NCBI RefSeq assembly: GCF_051401765.1
Contig: NC_135071.1
Coordinates: 5,744,961-5,808,960, forward strand
Direction: 5' to 3'
Origin: Calliopsis andreniformis
Lineage: Eukaryota > Arthropoda > Insecta > Hymenoptera > Andrenidae
DNA: 64,000 nt
Shown: positions 13,201 through 24,675 of the stretch, one piece after another
Layout: each line of letters begins with the position of its first letter
Position numbering within the stretch: position 1 is the stretch's first letter
Notes under the pieces: generated by a model
The model's database searches: none
What the model was told of the DNA's origin: nothing
Seen by the model: only the letters and a program-made list of their open reading frames with translations
Made by a program: the position numbers and the translations under genes

Positions 13201-15959
13201 TGCAAATTTCATCTATGCCTTTGGGCTACAACCACCCAGCTATGTTGAAAGCTCTTGCTGATCCTGTTAATCAGGTAAATAGGATTTGTTTTTACCTTCT
13301 TTCCTGTAAAGGGTTTTATGCTTTTTTAATATCATTGTTCACATCTTATTAAAAAGCAGTATACAAAAATGTATACTATTGTACTATTGCTACCAATATA
13401 ATTGTATTATAACTTATTATTAATGCAATAATATTAATACTAATATTAAGTACAATACCTACATGTATAATAATATAGATAAAAATAATGACAATAATAA
13501 GAATGATAAAAGTAACGTTAGTGGCAATGAAATCAAAAACAACAAACAAATGATAGTAACAATAATAACTAAATCATCTTTCACTTATTCTAACAGAAAA
13601 TTATAGCAAACAGACCAGCATTAGCTGTTTTTCCTGGAAAGGAGTGGCCAAGCAGACTGAAACAAGTTTTACTTCAAAAAGGTGTATGTAACACGAATAA
13701 TTACTTAGAATGCTATCTTAATATATTTGAAGCAATCTATCAACATCCAATAACTTAAAATCTGTTATACATATAGGGTGTTTGAAATTTTAGGTTTCAG
13801 AAATTTCAAGGCATAATCCTACATCTTAAAATAAAACGAAAATCAAGAATAACAAAATTGTATTTAAAGCCTCATTTTAGACTTATTGTAACTGTTGCGA
13901 AACCGTCTAAGATTCGTGTGAAATATGTCTGACATTGGAACTTATTTTACTGGCTTTGCTGTGTCTGACCTTACTAGTGCAAATCAAAGGTTGACAGTAG
14001 AATAAATCCTAAATCAGATATATGGACGCGTATTTTATGAATTTTTTCAACAATTGATAACTGTGTAACGAAGCCTCAAACGCATTTGTATCATTCTTGA
14101 CTTTCGTTTTGTTTTAGCATGGAAAATCGCCCCTTAAAATTTTTAACACCTATTGTCAAACACACTGTATATAAAAATAGAACAAAATACTAAACTAAAT
14201 TTTAGGTTTTTTTATATCAAGAGAAATAAAGTTCATAAGAAAAAGTATTTAACAACTTTATAACATTTTTTCTATTATAGTTATACCTTAAAAACGAATA
14301 TTTTTATTGTATTTTCAAAGAAATTTGAGGTATTTTTAAGCATTAAACATTAACGAAAAATGTATATATGTTTTCCATGAACAATGTACACAGGTTGCTC
14401 CTCCAGGATTATCTAATATCACAACTATGATGTGCGGTTCTTGTTCTAACGAGAACGCTTTCAAAAACATTTTTATTTGGTATGCTGAGAAACAAAGGAA
14501 AGGTGCACCATTTACAAAAAAAGAAATGGAGTCTTGCATGATAAACCAAGTCCCTGGTACACCACGGTATTCAATTCTTTCATTTAAAGGTAATTGCATA
14601 TATCCACTGTAAAAAGTCTAGAATAAATCAAATTTTGTTTGAAACATTGTTTATATGTCATATAAATGGAAAATAATAACAATAATAATAATAATATTAA
14701 TAATAATAATAATAATAATAATAGGGGCATTTCATGGAAGAACATTGGGGTCACTATCAACAACTCACAGCAAATATATTCATAAAATAGATATCCCAGC
14801 TTTTGATTGGCCAGCTGCACCATTTCCTGCATATAAGTATCCTTTGCATGAACATACTCGAGAAAATCAAGAGGAAGATAAACGTTGTTTAGCTGAAGTA
14901 ATTATTTCTTCTCTTCATTAAATATGTAAATATTGTCAGCCAATTTATTTGTAATAATTAAAACACGTCTTTTCATACTCTACGAAAGGTTGAAGAACTA
15001 TTTGACAAATACAAGACTCAGAAGAACATACCAGTTGCTGGTGTAATAGTGGAACCAATACAAGCAGAAGGTGGCGATAATCATGCTTCACCAGAATTCT
15101 TCCAAGAATTACAACATATAATAAAAAAGGTATCATAATTTATACATATTTTGATTAAGACTATTATCTTAATACAATAACTCCATGAATTACAATGGTT
15201 CTGTGTTTAACATTTTAGAATGGAGCAGCTTTATTAATTGATGAAGTACAAACAGGTGGAGGTCCAACAGGAAAAATGTGGTGCCACGAGCACTTCAATT
15301 TGGAATCCCCACCAGACTTAGTAACTTTCAGTAAAAAAATGCAATTGGGCGGTTATTATCATACTGAGTCCTTAAAGTACTTTGATATTAATCATTACTT
15401 AAAAATACATCATTTTCTACTTATTTATTAAACATACTTTGACTTAGTAAGTATTTTTTACAGACCCAAGCAAGCGTTCCGCGTATTCAATACTTGGATG
15501 GGAGATCCCAGTAAAGTAATACTACTCGAAGCAGTATTAGAAACAATAAAGAACGAAAATCTTCTAGAAAGAGTTACGCTCGTCGGAGATTATACATTAA
15601 AACAATTAATGAATTTAGAAAAGGAATTTTCTACTATGATTAATTCTGTTCGCGGACGTGGAACGTTTATTGCATTCAACTGCTCGTCACCCGAACTCCG
15701 AGACGTAGTAATAAAGAAACTACTGACTAAAGGTAAATATAACTCGCTCATATGTCATGCATATGTTATAAACTCAAATGATACACTCATCTAATAAGGT
15801 ACTCTGTAAAAATAGTTTGTAAAATATTAATAACATTCCACAGGTATCCAGGCCGGTGGATGTGGATCTGCAGCAATAAGATTAAGGCCAGCCTTAACAT
15901 TTACACAAAGTCATGCAGATATATTTTTAGATGCTCTACGAGCCGTATTAAAAACGTAA
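10248..15959 (+). CDS. ABAT: 4-aminobutyrate aminotransferase, mitochondrial (GABA transaminase)
   Basis: This PLP enzyme of the mitochondrial matrix moves the amino group of GABA to 2-oxoglutarate, giving succinic semialdehyde and glutamate. Exons: 10248-10311, 12784-12911, 13107-13274, 13597-13681, 14407-14589 (or from 14394), 14725-14897, 14989-15129, 15219-15376, 15464-15732, 15844-15959. The in-frame model gives 494 residues, against about 500 in vertebrates. The N-terminus ([19 protein letters not shown]) has the basic, acid-free character of a presequence. Family signatures in order are [10 protein letters not shown] (cofactor phosphate region), [37 protein letters not shown] (carrying the PLP lysine) and [12 protein letters not shown]. 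Intron 4 carries a MITE and intron 5 ends in an (AAT)n run. The start of exon 5 is ambiguous (see findings). Confidence 0.95.
13776..14167. mobile_element. TA-flanked MITE in ABAT intron 4 (family A, copy 1)
   Basis: The terminal inverted repeats exceed 100 bp. The left end reads GGGTGTTTGAAATTTTAGG and the right end, reverse complemented, reads CAGTGTGTTTGACAATAGG. TA dinucleotides flank both ends, as in Tc1/mariner-type insertions. There is no coding capacity. A second full-length copy lies inverted at 32733-33114. Confidence 0.75.
14672..14723 (+). repeat. (AAT)n microsatellite abutting a splice acceptor
   Basis: This imperfect AAT/AAC run fills the end of ABAT intron 5 right up to the AG that precedes exon 6. 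It replaces the usual pyrimidine tract. Confidence 0.85.
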
Positions 15960-16593
15960 TGATATAAACGTATTGGTTAAAATACTCTTCTCGTGGCTTC
16001 CAAAATCAAATCTTCCATTAAAAGAGATAGATGTAAAGTATACAGTATCTATGTACGCAAGTGCGCGCCTGTGATGTATCCTTGTAATTAATGTGTTATT
16101 TTTGTATACTAATTTTGTCGTATTACAAAACAAATTAGTATATATAGTAATTAAAGTAAAAATATTACTAATTTTTTATGTTACAAATTCTGCCAATATT
16201 TTATAGTATTAACTACTTTTCGCAAATCTATACACAGTGATAGTATATGCTAAATTCCCAAAATTTGTATACAAATTTTACTTGTTCACTTCTTGATATA
16301 CGATATATTCCATTATATGAAACTCATTGTACAATCAATTCGTCTTCCAAAAGAATTACTATAAAAAATCTTTTTAATCAAGTATTCATGTTTTGTACTT
16401 CCTTTGTATCAAATTATATAACATTTTGTTTATTTATTATATTAATATTCACTTCGACATCTTGTTCAGAATATCCGCGAAATGTTCATACTCTTTATGA
16501 TAACTCTTCTGCTTCATATAAGCTATCATCTTCATCTGCAAGAAAAGGAATTTTCATTTTTCCATAGGTAAAACATTTTATCTATAAAACACC
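15960..16593. other. Shared 3' region of convergent ABAT and VPS35L
   Basis: This 634-bp gap separates the two stop codons. An ATTAAA at 16150-16155 could serve ABAT. The reverse complement of AATAAA at 16429-16434 could serve VPS35L about 160 nt past its stop. No other gene is visible. Confidence 0.5.
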
Positions 16594-19500
16594 TCACTCC
16601 TTTACCTTCACTTTTAAATCTATAAATCCATGCCGTTGAGACAAGTTCCATAAATTTACAGTCATATGTGCTAATGATGGATCACGCAAGTCAGCTCTAA
16701 TGACAAAGCAATTAAAAAGTTCAAATGCAAGAACTGCTTGTTTTTCAAGTTGATCTGTAGATCCAAGATATTTCAAATGGGATAAGATCTCCTCTATAAT
16801 TTTTGAAGATATTTTGTTAACTTCACTTATAAATTTTTTATCAGAACCATACAACTTATCATTGGAATCGACCTAAATATGAAAAATAACATAATCAAAA
16901 TGCATTATTATATAAAAATTGCTACTATTTGTCATTTACTATGCTCATGCGAAGTACCTTATCAATATGGTATGGATAATTTTCCTGAGTCACTGCTGAC
17001 AATAAATCCAATACGCGTAAATATAAATATGATTTTGTCAATGCATTTTCCTCGAAACAACGTTGAATAGCATTAAGTAAACCTCTCATTAAATATAAAA
17101 CACCATGCTCTGGACTATCCTAATAAAATTATAACATCTTTAAATAATATGTTTTGTTTTATGAATAAGTTTTTTGTAAGGTGTTTCTAGTATAATATTT
17201 ACATGCATATAGTGTTCAGTAATGTAAAAAAAAATATGTCCCTCATAAAGGAATCCAAAATTAATTTCTGAGAAATAATTTAACTTCGTTCTTTCTATTC
17301 ATAAAATTATTAATAACGCGTACACGACAAACAATACACTTTTATTAGAAAACTCTATGAAATTGCAGATAACTTTTACAGAAAAAATAGAGATAGAGAT
17401 ATTTAGAAATAGCCATATCCTTGGAATAAAAAATTTAACACTTTTGAAGCTTAAAGAACAAAAGTAAGTATCAAAAGTGTTCTTTATGTAATATTAATCC
17501 TCGCGTAATGCTCCTCTCTCAATTAGTACACAAAGCTTACAAACATTATACCGTAAAGCTTTATGTACGTTTCATAAATACATACCGGTACAACTAATAA
17601 TGTTGATAAGAAGTTTGACAAATATGAAAGTAAGTAAGGCTGTGAACTTTTCTGCCTTCCATCTATATCTATTGTTTTTGGCATTTCTGGAACCAAGCTT
17701 AAAGCAGCCTTGAAACACGCATCAGCTGACAAAATATTTTTTGTTTAATTACAAATTATAGACAAATGAAATCATTTATAAATAACTTACCTTGACTCAG
17801 GCACTGATTTAACAGTGCAACTTGTCCTGAAAGTAAATATAATTGAAGTCGTGTATGAACTAACGACAATGACGGAATCGTAATAAAGCAAAATGCAGCA
17901 CAAGCACGTACAAATGCTGAAGTTCTCCTTGTGTGATGTCCACGAACAATCTTTCGAGTATTTACTGACAATCTATTTACAGACTAAATATAAATAAAAA
18001 ATATTAATTACAGCTTTCTAACATTTCCTGTTAAAGTAATTACAGTAATGGGGACCAGAAACAACATAAATTCTCATTATTCATCGCTCGAGACCGATCA
18101 AGAACATGTATCGCGTTAAGGAATGAAAACTATTGTGATAGCTAAAAATAAAAGAGTATTTTCTTTAAAAGAAAAATCTTTAGTGCTTTCATAAAATACA
18201 TTTCTTGAACTGCTTTTTCTAAAAATTTCATAAAAAAGTATGAATTACTGTAGTCATGGTAAAAACCAGCGATAGAGTTCTCCAAAAATTTCTCGAAAGA
18301 GATTCCATTATCTTAAGCTACAAGACAGTAGCTTCAGTTGCACGTACAGATATGAAAAAAAAGAAAAATTTGTTATGAAATGGTATAACTTTGAAGAAAA
18401 AATGTTGAGAAAGTGTAAAAAAATCAGCACTTTTTTTAACATTAGCATTACATAAAAAGTACACGCAATTGAAGAAAATGATATTAGGAACCACTGCCCA
18501 AAATTAAAGTAAATCAAATGACAATTATTTGAGTTATGTATCGTCGAATACGAAAAACATGGTTTCAAGCGGTCACTTGCGAACATTACGTTATATTTAA
18601 TAAAACTTCTGTATCCTTGTCAATTCTGCAAATGTTATTTTAACACTTTGCAGAATTCGTCATTTTTGAAACCCCAAAGATTAAAAAGGGATAAAAATAT
18701 GTTTGATTTTTTATGAAAATTTTGGAGTTCCCCTCCTTAAACTCGCACTGATTGTTTGTATTCGAATATAATCACGTTTCAAGGGCAATCCACTTTCCCT
18801 CAAGTGGTGGGGATAGCGATGAACATGTAACGATTGTATTTACTACTTACCTGTACAAGCTGCACGTGAACACTATCGAGATTCGGGAAAGCTGCTCTAG
18901 CTTCAGCGTAAAAATTAAGTTGCTTCTCAAAGTCACGACCATAATCAACTCGTTGCACTAAACCACATATAAGCTGACCAATTTGTCGCTTTTCATCTTC
19001 AACTGTTAGAGCACTGAAATTATTTACAAATTGTGAAATAACAGATATAAAGATGTTTAAAACAAAAGAATTACATATACCTAACAGAATCATGCATTAT
19101 TCTTGCAATAAACATGAGAGCATTTATGACAATAGGATCAGTAACAGAACCGCTTTGAGCACTTAAACCTTCTATTATAGTCTTGCAAACCTCAACTTTA
19201 ATAGTTTCTTTATGAAACAAATCAATTAAGGGTAAGAAATTATCCTGAAAATAGTTTTTCTATATATTATATGTATTTAATAAAAATTGTTAAAAATAAT
19301 AGTAATAAAAAATGAATCCTAATTACCATAGCAAATAATAGTTCAAAATCCTGTGTATGTACTACTATTTTTTCAATAATACTCTGCAGTTGAGTATAAT
19401 AATGTTCAAAATTTTTGTTTGGGTTGAGTCGATCAATTATTTTTCCAAAAAACAGATTCAATTCATTTGCCTGAAATGCAAAAACAATAGAAGATAAGTA

Positions 19501-22500
19501 CACACCTTTTCATCTAAAAAAAATAATAAACTTACAGAGAAATGAATAGCAGTAAATTGAATCCAAATTTCAACACAATGCATAAATTTAGCAGAGTTTG
19601 TTAAATCTGTTAGATATTTCCAGATTATATTAAGAATTTGTTGACAGTCTTCTTTTGGTGGAGCTTCTTGTATAAGACATTCACCTAAACTTCTATATAA
19701 AAGATATTGTGGATAGCCTGGAAAATTGTTGAAATAAGAATATTTATTGCAAATCTCAATTTATTAAATTGTCCATATCTATTATGACTACCATCATCTT
19801 CAGTTGCAATTATTAATTTTACAAAATCCATGGCACGTGCAGCAATATATGATGGCTTAAATGCTGTTAAAACACTATTCAGAAGTAATGAGCTGAAAAG
19901 GCAGAAATATATTTTATTAATTTTGATCTCATAAGTTACATATCATTCATAATATGTATTATGAATTGATGATACAATTGTATATGTGTACATAACATTA
20001 TATAATATATACAAAATAAAATGGTATATACACTCACCTGTTAGCTTGATTTTCACATAAAGAAAGCACATCCTGTAAAAAATTTTCAGGAGTTGTGGCC
20101 ACTAAAATTTGTAAAATCCAGTCCAAAGCTGGTGGGTAGAGATTCAAATAAGAATACAGGGACATATTTTGTTTCATCAGTTCTGTTTTAATGAACGAGC
20201 CAAAAAGCTGCTGATAAGTAGACAGAAAATCATTAAAATTTTCTCTTACAAATTCGAAATCGGATGTTTTGTTTAAAGCTAATCCCACTCTGCATAAATA
20301 ACATCTTGCATATACAGCTATAAGGGGATTTCCAATTCCTCGTATCATTCGAGTTATTCGTAACAGTGCCTTATTAAATTCACTGCAAATTAAAAACTAC
20401 TAATTAGCATTAATACTATATAAAACTAATTATATATTCGAATTAAAGAAATGGAAGAAAATACTACTCAATAAAATTAAATAGCTTTCGATAATAGATA
20501 TTGCCACACCCTTTAAGTTTTAAACTATTTAATTAATTTTTTAATTTAACAGCTTAAGTTGAAATAAACTAATTAAAATCAAATACCGACAATCAATAAG
20601 TATATTTATATTTGGCAATATTAATTTTGTTAACAGCTAAAATTCATAAAAAAACAATTTGTTAAAAATTAACTGCTCTAATCTACTGGAATAATATCTT
20701 AAAAATTAAAACATTTTACCTCGTTGTTAGGAAGCTGTAAGATTTTATTATAGCCATTTCTACGTAAAGCCGTGGTACTAGTTCTCTTATTGACGCTATT
20801 TTATAAAACCAGTTTCTACAAGTTTCTTTTGCATTTTCAGGAACCATATCAGGTGTAAAATGATCAGGTAAACTTGTTGGCACTTTACTTCCTGGTCTAA
20901 TAAATATTATCAAATAAATATATATTATATGAGATTTCATAATTCAAATATTTCTTAAAATCTTTCTTAAAATACTTCTTTTTTTATAACTAAGAGGCTA
21001 CAAAAATTTTAATTATGAATAAATTCGAAATTATGGTGCTTCCACAAATGTAATCCAATTTAATTGTGTGAAACACTTTATATGAATACAATAAATCATA
21101 AAACCATAACCATTTAAAATTCAAAAATTCCAAATAAGTATGACACAATACTAATACTAACTTATAATATTCAGCCTTGATTTTCAACCTCTCATAGACC
21201 AGTTTTCCAAAAATATCCAAGATATCTGTGATAAGAACAAATTTGCTGGGATAGAAAGCCATAACAGATGTGTCTACTAATAATTTGGCACACTGGAATA
21301 ATTTATCATTCAATGTGAAAAATTTTTCTTACAATGTAAACAAATGAATAAAATAATCCCAAATAAAAAATAAAACCTGAATAGCTATTTTGAGTGCTTT
21401 TACTCTTTGGTCCGAATGCCATGCTTGCACAAGTTCGTTATTTAATTGTTCAATTCTTGCAGTGTATTGCTGCTGCGATAAATCTAGCATTTGTCTGACT
21501 GATCCTTCTTCAAAATCATCTAACTGTTCCAATCTTGTTCGTACCTTATCGACTACTCCTCCGCTTGGTTGTACTTTAACGACAACTGTAAAAAATATTA
21601 TATAAATATGTATCATATATAGTATATATTTTAAATTAATTTTACTTGATTATCCTGTTTATACGATAAATTTTTTAAAAATATACCTTTTTCACCACCT
21701 GGCAAAAAACTAGTAACAATTGATAACTTCTCTGAAGTAGTATATTTACTAAGTATTGAAGTTCGCCTTGCTGACCATGGTTCTACTAATTCCTCTGCAG
21801 TATCTTTAGATTTTTTACCAGTTACTGTAATATTTGGATAATAATTCCACTACAATATTATATTTTTTGTTATTAGTAATAGATGATATAAAAATGTAAA
21901 GATTAGATCCATTTAATAAATGTAACCCAAGAACCTCATCTGCTGCCATCTTAGACAAAGGATCTAACTCTTCCTGCGCAAATTGTGAAAGAGGATCTGA
22001 TCCATCAAAAGAGGAACAATTTAATAGAGGATCTGGTAAAGGATTTCCAGATATTGGTCCATGAACTGAAAGTTGTGTATTAACTAAAGTAGCAACATTT
22101 GTGTTTTGCAATGTACTGCGTTTAATTCCACTACGCCCATCAATTAACTGGAACCATAAAATAACATAATGTTAAAATTAGGCACTGTAGATAAAAAAAT
22201 TTTTAGAGCTGAACTTCAATTAACTGAATCTTGATAGTGAATTTTATTGTTTTCTATAGACTACTAGTAAATCCTAATTTAAGTTTCAAGTGACACTCTA
22301 TTCTTCACTAATTATTATTAGACTATATAATATAGCTGAATAAAAGAGATTATAGATAATTGAGACTCAGTTAATTTAGGTTCTACTGTCGCTCAAAAGT
22401 TTAGAACACCTTATAGTTTTAACAGAAAAACTATCAAGTATAATATGAAGTAAATGTATCGTTTATCTCCAAACCAGAATTATAATATTGAATTTATACA

Positions 22501-23147
22501 TCTACACCACTTTCTAAAATCAAAAGATACAAAACCAAATATTTTCCACTACTGTGCTGAAATTATACTTAAAAATACAAGTTAGAATTATGATCTATTC
22601 ATTTCTTAAAATTTATGAAAGTATCTCTTCACAGAGAAATTTTCTTTTTATAATCACATGACATAATATTTTTCATTCTTAAGATGCACATTTGAAAAAA
22701 TAGTTATCCTTCTTAAACAATATGTTTTACACTTTACTTGCTAATAAATCCTATTATAAGCCTATTAATAACCTTTTGCTAGGTAAAATATTAAAATAAT
22801 TCCAGTTGCAATTCTAAAGCATACTTGTATATAAAAATACTTTAATATATAAATATAATATTTCTATTGAAACAATTGTATATCTAGGAAAAAATTTCCA
22901 GTGTTTTCAAAATCATGCTGCAAACTTTTAAGCACTGGTATGTATTGCTCTTATTATTGTATCATTACCGTAATAGTAACAGGTTTTAAAGGATGATCTG
23001 TTGCTTCTTCTAAACATGCATATCGTATTGTCTTATAGTTCATAGGTTTTGCAATCCTGTAATATATACAAAAAATTAACTTTTCAAAATTGTAGCAACT
23101 ATAAATATTGACAAAATAGTAAATACGTACCAGTCTATATCCATCAT
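16594..23147 (-). CDS. VPS35L: VPS35 endosomal protein-sorting factor-like protein (retriever subunit)
   Basis: This large alpha-solenoid subunit of the retriever complex works with the Commander assembly to recycle endosomal cargo to the cell surface. Exons, 5' to 3': 23147-23131, 23056-22969, 22147-21935, 21849-21687, 21585-21377, 21292-21162, 20887-20720, 20382-20038, 19892-19792, 19717-19536, 19470-19327, 19244-19081, 19013-18851, 17983-17791, 17725-17586, 17119-16958, 16872-16594. All phases join, giving 953 residues against 963 in human. Family signatures include paired DPLS motifs near residue 90, [66 protein letters not shown] and YHIDKVDSND. The start MMDIDW aligns without gaps to the human N-terminus (shared W at residue 6 and NYK at 12-14). 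The least certain junction is exon 6/7, where a second acceptor lies 4 nt upstream but breaks the frame. Confidence 0.95.
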
Positions 23148-23496
23148 TTTGTAAATGTGTTAAAGGTGTTTACAATTGAAAAGTAGGTGGACTTAAAAAG
23201 TATGATAATAATATACATATATATTACTATATATTACATATTGTTATATGATAAACAAGTATATACACAATATTGCAAAATTAAATGACAGACTTTAAGC
23301 TGTGACTATAAAATATATAATAGTTACAGGTAGAGCACTTAAAGCATGCCATATGAGAAATAATGAAACTTTTGACTCAATTGATTCTAGCTATACTCTA
23401 TGAAGTAAAATAAAATAAAATCATCTGACAAGATTAATTTTACGAGATTTTTCCTTCTGCAAGTAGTACACACATTTACGCATACACATATTTATA

Positions 23497-23585
23497 GTAC
23501 ACATAATTCCATTGATTCTGTCAGAACTAGATCTAGGAGTTGCAGGGAATTTCGAGTAAGCTTATGCCAACTTGCTAGTGTTATA
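23497..23585 (-). repeat. Inverted repeat arm 1 (partner at 25935-26063)
   Basis: The reverse complement of 23510-23567 matches 25997-26054 at about 85% over 58 bp, sharing AGATCTAGTTCTGACAGAAT and AAGCTTACTCGAAA-like words. Weaker similarity continues on both sides. The two arms enclose about 2.4 kb. They could be the ends of an old element or two copies of a dispersed repeat. Confidence 0.55.
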
Positions 23586-23678
23586 ATTCTCATTCGTATG
23601 AATTGTATTTTATAGACTGAAAGTAACTATAGACATTAAAATATCGAGGTTCAATATAAAGTGAAATTCAAAGTTCCC

Positions 23679-23888
23679 TTAAGGGGGCAGACTCCTTCGG
23701 GGCCTACTCCGAATCGGTCGAAGCGCTGTTGCGAAAAAACGGGCATTAGTGAAAATATATAATTTATACATGCGACATTTGATAATGTGGCATCTAGCAT
23801 TATCCTGTTGAATTACAAATGAGAAGTGCGAAGGTATAATTGCCAAATCGCATCGTAGGAAAGTTCTGTCACGCTGTTGCCACATCAA
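23679..23888 (-). pseudogene. Tc1/mariner-type transposase fragment
   Basis: The minus-strand reading contains VIQQDNARCHI, which matches the conserved second catalytic-Asp segment of Tc1-family transposases (usually QQDNARPH). The rest of the 69-residue frame only loosely resembles a transposase and is probably frameshifted. No inverted ends were found. It is a dead remnant. Confidence 0.45.
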
Positions 23889-24512
23889 TTACAATTTTAT
23901 GCATCAGTAAATCTCTACTGAATACGCCTTGAGCTGATATTTTGCTTCATACGAATATAGAAAAGGACGGTGCGAGCGAGAAAGAAAGAGTATCACGAAT
24001 GAAACAATACATATGTGCCCAAAATTATGAAAGTGGTCTAAGAAACAACATTTTCGTATGAGATTCACACAAAATTTCACATTTATAATAAATGTTCATT
24101 AATCAAGACTAATTATAATGTTACGTAATATAGAAATATTTTCTAATTTATTCAAATGTAATCCTTTCAATATCCCAAAATAAGAAATAAACAAACGAAA
24201 TTAAAGATGTATTTTGTCGTTATATTATTATGTTGTTACATAGTTCCAATCCGTTGAGTGAATTGGCTATTTCGTATTTGGCAATAAATAAAAGTTTAGA
24301 TACTACGAACATTAGATTACGAACATTCGTCGGAGGAAAATTTTCTCGAAATGTGCATACAGCAAGATGCTTCTGAATTTGCTGTGGTGAGGTGATATAC
24401 GTGGAAGATAATGACTATACACTATTTGCCTAACACTAATATTTATTTACACTATTTACACATAGATTCAAATAGAATCATGGAAAGTAAAAATTACTTT
24501 CAGTAAACTTAC

Positions 24513-24644
24513 CCTCGTATTGAGGGTAGCGAAATCGAATGGTTTAGTGTTCAACCCAAGAAAATCGACGATGGAATGGCCACTCTGGCCCATAGTCATT
24601 GTCTTGTCGAGGACAACATGTCGTAAACCAGAGATCTCCCAAAC
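24513..24644 (-). other. Exon-like open segment of unknown gene, or VPS35L 5' exon
   Basis: On the minus strand, 24644-24513 is open for 44 codons in one frame. It ends at a perfect donor (AGG|GTAAGT), and an acceptor-like TTTTAG stands just before it. The frame contains two starts in good context (ACAATGACT and ACTATGGGC) and would read MTMGQSGHSIVDFLGL and onward. I recognise no family. It ends in phase 0, so it does not join VPS35L exon 2 in frame. It may be a non-coding first exon of VPS35L or the first coding exon of an unseen gene. It lies next to a ZNF143-like site. Confidence 0.35.
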
Positions 24645-24647
24645 CTA

Positions 24648-24675
24648 AAACTAAATTTCCCAAAATGCAGTGACT
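24648..24675. promoter_or_regulatory. ZNF143/Staf-like promoter motif
   Basis: CTAAATTTCCCAAAATGCAG, extended by TGAC, resembles the known ZNF143/Staf site (ACTACAATTCCCAGAATGC type) with a few mismatches. Such sites typically sit in promoters of housekeeping genes and can be bidirectional. VPS35L lies on one side on the minus strand and MTG1 on the other on the plus strand. Functional use is inferred. Confidence 0.35.

Larger units (their letters stand above)
23148..24512. other. VPS35L upstream region
   Basis: AT-rich DNA with no intact gene. It holds one arm of an inverted repeat pair (23497-23585) and a Tc1-like transposase scrap (23679-23888). Both are listed separately. Confidence 0.5.

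Noticed and set aside
18308..18586. Minus-strand frame of 92 codons within VPS35L
   Set aside because: It lies wholly in the intron between exons 13 and 14, whose phases join directly without it. Low-complexity composition.
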